Shown here piece by piece: positions 17,575 to 21,014 of a stretch of 21,014 nucleotides of DNA. The stretch spans positions 1-21,014 of the forward strand of contig URYT01000008.1 in NCBI GenBank assembly GCA_900552185.1, in the 5' to 3' direction. The translations under genes and the position numbers were made by a program. Under the pieces are notes generated by a model that made no database searches, was not told the DNA's origin, and was given only the letters and a program-made list of their open reading frames with translations. This DNA is from an uncultured Collinsella sp. (GTDB lineage Bacteria; Actinomycetota; Coriobacteriia; Coriobacteriales; Coriobacteriaceae). The first letter of the stretch is position 1, and every line of letters starts with the position of its first letter.

Positions 17575-18318
17575 CTATTGCATCGGGTCGGACAGGACCC
17601 GTTCGATCTCTGATGCGGGAAGTGCGCCTTGGCGCAGGATCTGGAGCCCGCCGTGCTGGAACGACACGATGGTCGAGGCGTCGCGACACGGGGTCTCACC
17701 GGCGTCGACGGCAACATCGACCCCCTCCAGGATGCGACCCTCGACGGCGGCAAAACTTGCCGGCGAGGGCGCGCCGTGTGTGTTGGCGCTCGTGCAAGCA
17801 AGGGGACTGCCGCAGGCGCGAATGAGCGCTTGGACCACGGGAGAGGCCGAAGCGCGCAGGGCCACGGTGTCGTCGGCAGCGCGCATAAAGGTCGGCACGC
17901 AGGGGGCCGCCTTGACCACGATGGTCAGGGCGCCCGGCCAGCATCGTCGGGCAAGCACGCGAGCTTCTTCGGGGATATCCACGCCATAGCGGTCGAGTGC
18001 TTCGACGCCATCGACCAGCCAAGCGACGGTTTGCGTGAGTTCACGTTGCTTGAGAGTGAAGATGCGTCGATAGCCTGTGCCCAGCGCAGGGACTGCGGCA
18101 CCGTTGACGGCAGCCTGCGGATCGCGCGGCCACGATGGGAATTCGCTTGTATCTTGGGGCACGGCGTCCGAGAAGGCGTTGGCTGCCACGGCGACACCGT
18201 AGACGGTCTCGGTCGGAATCAAGGCCAAGCCGCCGCAGCCGAGCACCTCGGCCGCGCGCTCGACGGCAAGCCGATGCGGCTCGCGCGTTCCCTCATATAC
18301 CCGATAGACCGTCTGCAT
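17575..18318 (-). CDS. tsaC: L-threonylcarbamoyladenylate synthase (TsaC/Sua5/YrdC family)
   Basis: This 247-residue YrdC-domain protein makes threonylcarbamoyl-AMP from Thr, bicarbonate and ATP, the first step of t6A37 formation in ANN-decoding tRNAs. Visible motifs: IPTETVYGVA (34-43), the KxR pair Lys90/Arg92, WPGALTIVVKA (127-137), TSANTHGAPSP (176-186), and the STIV element (215-218). It lacks the C-terminal Sua5 domain, so it is TsaC-like. An unusual stretch of about 30 residues (52-84, with several Pro and Ala) separates the YGVA motif from the KxR motif. The ATG at 18318 has AAGGGG 11 bases upstream. The stop is 13 bases before glpK. Confidence 0.9.
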   Translation of the reverse strand: MQTVYRVYEGTREPHRLAVERAAEVLGCGGLALIPTETVYGVAVAANAFSDAVPQDTSEFPSWPRDPQAAVNGAAVPALGTGYRRIFTLKQRELTQTVAWLVDGVEALDRYGVDIPEEARVLARRCWPGALTIVVKAAPCVPTFMRAADDTVALRASASPVVQALIRACGSPLACTSANTHGAPSPASFAAVEGRILEGVDVAVDAGETPCRDASTIVSFQHGGLQILRQGALPASEIERVLSDPMQ

Positions 18319-18452
18319 GTGTATGCCAGCCCCTTACGCTCTGGTGCAAGTTTGTTTACTGAGGGGCATTCTCGCACGAAACGTTCAACCTATTTGCCCA
18401 GAGCGCATGTTGGTTTGGTGAGCGGCTTTAGTAGTCGGTGAAAGTGAGGGGG

Positions 18453-18899
18453 TCATTGGACTGCGATGAACTTCTTTGGCCTGCCGGCGTGGCGTTTTTG
18501 GGCGGCGTAGCGCTCGATGCTGTCTATCGTTATCATCCGACGGCCGTCGACGAGTTCAACATCGAGTTTTCCGGCTTTAACCAGCGCGGTAATCCGCGGA
18601 GCGGAGACTTTGAGGTCCAGCGCTGCATCTTTAAATGTTCGGCACGCCGCTTCCCGAGCGTCCTCGTGGTCGATTTCGACTGAAAGGGCCACGACCTCGG
18701 CCGAGCGTTCGTACCCTGCCGGAGTCAAACCGTTGTTGAGGTCGTCGGCCAAAAACGCCATCAGCGCCTCGGAGGCATGGGCAATCGCTTCTTCGCGCGT
18801 ATCGCCATCGGCAAAGGCGCCGGGAATCTGCGGGAAACTGGCGCAGTAACCGTCGTCTTCTTTTATGAGAACGCAGTCATAGGTAAATCGCTGCCTCAT
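18453..18899 (-). CDS. hicB: HicB-family antitoxin
   Basis: A 148-residue antitoxin that should bind and neutralise HicA and repress the operon. The N-terminal degenerate RNase-H-like HicB domain is clear: YDCVLIKEDDGYCASFPQIPGAFADGDTREEAIAHASEAL (about 7-46). The C-terminal part (about 86-134) reads as an excisionase/MerR-like winged helix (TFKDAALDLKVSAPRITALVKAGKLD, then RRMITIDSIERY) rather than a ribbon-helix-helix, followed by a basic tail. The ATG at 18899 is preceded by GGAGG. An ATG at 18917 that overlaps hicA lacks a ribosome site. The pair lies between prmC and tsaC. Confidence 0.9.
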   Translation of the reverse strand: MRQRFTYDCVLIKEDDGYCASFPQIPGAFADGDTREEAIAHASEALMAFLADDLNNGLTPAGYERSAEVVALSVEIDHEDAREAACRTFKDAALDLKVSAPRITALVKAGKLDVELVDGRRMITIDSIERYAAQKRHAGRPKKFIAVQ

Positions 18900-18910
18900 T
18901 TTGCCTCCAA

Positions 18911-19096
18911 CTACCATTCAGCTTGGCGACGAATACTTGCCCACGTGCCCTTCTTTGGTCGATCACCACCAGAGCCGTTCACGGTGACAACACGGTCACC
19001 AGAAACATACTTAGCATGACTACCGACTTGCGCGACCTTCACGAATCCATCGTGCTTGAGTAGGGCAATGATTTCCCGAAAGGTAGGAGGTTGCAT
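18911..19096 (-). CDS. hicA: HicA-family mRNA interferase toxin
   Basis: A 61-residue toxin with the small dsRNA-binding-like HicA fold. Known members cleave mRNA without needing the ribosome, using a His. Here the catalytic His27 is in VGSHAKYVSG; the C-terminal pattern DRPKKGTWASIRRQA matches the family's PKGTLxxIxKQ. Size and order (toxin first, antitoxin second) are typical. The ATG at 19096 has GAGG seven bases upstream. It has its own promoter with an overlapping palindrome. Confidence 0.92.
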   Translation of the reverse strand: MQPPTFREIIALLKHDGFVKVAQVGSHAKYVSGDRVVTVNGSGGDRPKKGTWASIRRQAEW

Positions 19097-19120
19097 GGGC
19101 CGACCTCTTTCAGCCGTCCT

Positions 19121-19150
19121 AATTATAAACTACTTTATAATTTTTGCTAA
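19121..19150 (-). promoter_or_regulatory. hicAB promoter with palindromic operator
   Basis: On the minus strand TTAGCA (19145-19150) and a perfect TATAAT (19122-19127) are 17 bases apart, a near-consensus promoter 25 bases before the hicA ATG. A perfect palindrome, AATTATAAA (19121-19129) with TTTATAATT (19134-19142), covers the -10 box, as expected for a site where HicB represses its own operon. The stretch is very AT-rich compared with its surroundings. Confidence 0.8.
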
Positions 19151-19164
19151 CCAGTTAATAAATA

Positions 19165-20415
19165 TTACTGGCGCTGTTTGGGCTCGGTGACGATGGCTCG
19201 GACGATGCGGGGGCGATCGGTGAGGTCGCGGACGATGCACACGTCCGAGAGACCCGCCTGGCGGCAGAGCTCGGCGGCGGCGTCGAGGGCACCCTCGTAG
19301 AGCTCGCAGGCAAACAGGCCGCCGGCGCGCAGCATGTAAGGCGCCGCATTGAGCAGGCGGCGGAAGATATCGAGGCCGTCGGCGCCGCCCTCAAGCGCCA
19401 GGTCGGGCTCGAAGTCCTTGACCTCGTGCGGCAGTGAGCGCATGACGTCGGTCGGAATGTAGGGCGGATTGGAGACAAGCACATCAAAGGTGCCCCACTC
19501 TTCGCGGGGAATGGAACTCACCAGGTTGGTGAGGCTAAAGGCGACCTCATCGGATGTGAGACCGAGCGCGTCGCGGTTTTTGGTGGCCAGATCGATAGCG
19601 CGCGGCTCGATATCGGTGGCGGTGCAGGTAACGTGGCCGCGGCGCTCCCAGGCAAGGGAGAGCGAGATGCAGCCCGTGCCGCAGCCGACCTCGAGAACGC
19701 GGGCGATGCGGGGCTCGGCTGGGGCAGGCGAAGCGGCATCCTGAGCTGAAGCCGTCTCCTGGTCGGCACCCTCGATGGCGATGCCGTATTCGTCGAGCTC
19801 GGACTCGGCGGCTTCCGCGACTTCGGCTTCTGCTGCCTGCGCGGCGGCTTCCTCGGCCTCGCGGTCGGCCAGCTCCTCGGCATAGGCACGGCTGCCGAGC
19901 ACGTCGCTACCCAGCGCAGCCTCATCGGCGGCCGTCAGGTTGGCGGCACGGCGCTCGGCGGTCGCGCGTTCGTCTGCCAGCGCGGCCTCAGCCTTGCGTG
20001 CCTCCTCGACCTCATCGTTCCAAGGCAGCTCAACACGCTGACGGGCAGCAGCCTCGGGGCTCAGCACCTCGGCATCCAGATAATTGAGGACTTCCTCGAC
20101 GAGCATTTCGGTTTCGGGGCGCGGAATGAGCACACCGGGAGCGCACGCGACGTCAATCATGCGAAACTGCGTGCTGCCAGTGATGTACTGCAGCGGCTCG
20201 CCTTTGGCGCGACGAACGACGGCCGCATGCATGGTCTCGAGCTGGGCCGCGTTAAGCGTCTCGTCCATGCGCATATATAGGTCAATGCGTGCCAGGCCCG
20301 TGGCGGCGCACAGCAGCCACTCGGCAGAAAGACGGGGGTGCTCCTCGCCGCGTTCGGCCAGGTACTCCTTGGTCCACTCGAGACAACGCTTGATGGTCCA
20401 AATCTCGTTTGCCAT
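19165..20415 (-). CDS. prmC: Peptide chain release factor N5-glutamine methyltransferase (PrmC/HemK) with long insertion
   Basis: This methyltransferase modifies the Gln of the GGQ motif in release factors RF1 and RF2. The N-terminal helical domain ends in GVLIPRPETEMLVEEVL (94-110). The SAM-binding motif is VLEVGCGTGCISLSLA (240-255) and the catalytic NPPY is at 316-319. Between these, residues about 111-236 form an Ala/Glu-rich low-complexity insertion not found in the usual 280-300-residue family, bringing this protein to 416. The reading frame is intact through it. The ATG at 20415 has GGGGAGGG just upstream; an in-frame start at 20490 would add 25 residues with no support. The usual partner prfA is not within the window. 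Confidence 0.93.
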   Translation of the reverse strand: MANEIWTIKRCLEWTKEYLAERGEEHPRLSAEWLLCAATGLARIDLYMRMDETLNAAQLETMHAAVVRRAKGEPLQYITGSTQFRMIDVACAPGVLIPRPETEMLVEEVLNYLDAEVLSPEAAARQRVELPWNDEVEEARKAEAALADERATAERRAANLTAADEAALGSDVLGSRAYAEELADREAEEAAAQAAEAEVAEAAESELDEYGIAIEGADQETASAQDAASPAPAEPRIARVLEVGCGTGCISLSLAWERRGHVTCTATDIEPRAIDLATKNRDALGLTSDEVAFSLTNLVSSIPREEWGTFDVLVSNPPYIPTDVMRSLPHEVKDFEPDLALEGGADGLDIFRRLLNAAPYMLRAGGLFACELYEGALDAAAELCRQAGLSDVCIVRDLTDRPRIVRAIVTEPKQRQ

Positions 20416-20806
20416 GGGGCCCTCCCCTCTTAAGCGCCGGACGGCGCGCGAATGTCGGAGCAGATTGTACGCGAGGGCGGCACGCGGCAAGGGACGATTG
20501 GAAGCGATTATCGAGAATCAGCCCAGAATTTTGCTTGAATCGCAATCGAAGTGTTCATTCGTCGACGTCTAAATCTGCATCCGTCAAGCTTTTGGCAAGG
20601 TTGACCCAAAACTGACCAATATCTAACCAAGAACTTGCCACATCACTTGACGCGCGACGCATCAAAAAATGACACGCGACTTCTTGGACGATTTTTTGAG
20701 CATTATTTTCGATAGCAGATGAATGCCGCTAATTTCTTTGAGCAGGTAGCCGGCTTAATGGCCATCAAAGCCGATTAAATAACATCTCAAAGCAATGTAC
20801 CCAACC
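20416..20806. other. Gene-free stretch upstream of prmC
   Basis: I find no convincing coding sequence, tRNA or rRNA in these 391 bases. The part nearer prmC is GC-rich; the part from about 20560 on is more AT-rich and has several short repeats, including phased direct repeats at 20602-20639 and TGACGCGCGAC (20648) recurring as TGACACGCGAC (20670). TGGCAAG (20593) and CTTGCCA (20634) form an inverted repeat around the phased repeats. The prmC promoter is presumably here, but no clear -35/-10 pair was found. Confidence 0.6.
20602..20639. promoter_or_regulatory. Phased direct repeats of about 11 bp, possible regulator binding site
   Basis: TGACC at 20602, TGACC at 20613, TAACC at 20624 and TTGCC at 20635 recur every 11 bases, one helical turn. 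On the minus strand they read TTGGTTA, TTGGTCA and TGGGTCA. This spacing is typical of tandem sites for OmpR/PhoB-type response regulators. No regulator gene is nearby, so this is tentative. Confidence 0.35.
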
Positions 20807-21014
20807 TAGTCATTTAAGAACGTCCCCAATGACTACATCTAAGGCGCCGCAGGTTGAGCATACCGCATCCGGAGCAAGGCAACACCGCAGGTAGAGGACG
20901 GACAGCGAGCGGGTCGCATTTGAGACAAGGTGACGTGAAACGAAAGGGCGCTGACCTTCTGGTCGCGCCCTTGAAGTTGAACGTCAGATTGTCCAAATGC
21001 GGCCCGCGCAGCGT
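20807..21014 (+). repeat. Structured intergenic repeat, copy 3 (cut by window end)
   Basis: It opens with the small hairpin TAGTCATT (20807-20814) with AATGACTA (20828-20835) around one CGTCCCC unit. The core outer stem is 20909-20922 with 20994-21007 (14 pairs, one T-G), then bulged A20923, then GACAA with TTGTC. Next come stem GACGT/ACGTC (20932-20936 with 20981-20985), internal loop GAAACGA/GAAGTTGA, inner stem AAGGGCGC/GCGCCCTT, bulged T20952 and GACC-TTCT-GGTC. The conserved GCAGCGT after the core is the last thing in the window, so the end hairpin, if present, lies outside. It has fewer GTCCCC units than the other copies. Confidence 0.85.

Overview
This window is high-GC bacterial DNA with compact gene spacing. 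It is most like Coriobacteriia (Actinomycetota), probably a gut Collinsella or close relative. That placement rests on my recognition of the protein families, the atp operon layout and the style of the intergenic repeats; no database search was possible. All recognised genes except one lie on the minus strand.

Left part (1-6.7 kb): the 5' part of a LOG-family nucleotide phosphoribohydrolase gene, tgt (queuosine tRNA modification), a short-chain dehydrogenase that closely resembles bile-acid 12alpha-hydroxysteroid dehydrogenases, one plus-strand gene for an acidic, coiled-coil, tail-anchored membrane protein of unknown function, and a LytR-CpsA-Psr (LCP) cell-wall ligase. Middle (6.7-15.1 kb): murA, translated just upstream of the LCP gene, then the full F1Fo ATP synthase operon atpI-B-E-F-H-A-G-D-C with a candidate promoter. 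A terminator-like hairpin lies between atpC and murA. Right part (15.2-20.5 kb): upp, glpK and tsaC, a type II HicA/HicB toxin-antitoxin pair with a palindromic operator on its promoter, and prmC with a long low-complexity insertion. Together the genes cover cell-wall assembly (murA, LCP), energy coupling (atp), tRNA and release-factor modification (tgt, tsaC, prmC), and uracil and glycerol salvage.

The most unusual signal is a structured intergenic repeat in three copies (about 1852-2171, 5177-5463 and 20807-window end), all in the same orientation. Each has GTCCCC-containing units, a small hairpin and a long multi-stem hairpin with a conserved bulged A. Its paired arms differ between copies but stay complementary. 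The two complete copies end in a 12-bp hairpin with a GGTA loop, placed 0-2 nt from the stop codon of a minus-strand gene. This covariation argues for selection on folded RNA or folded single-stranded DNA. The function is unknown. No transposase, reverse transcriptase or other partner gene lies in the window.
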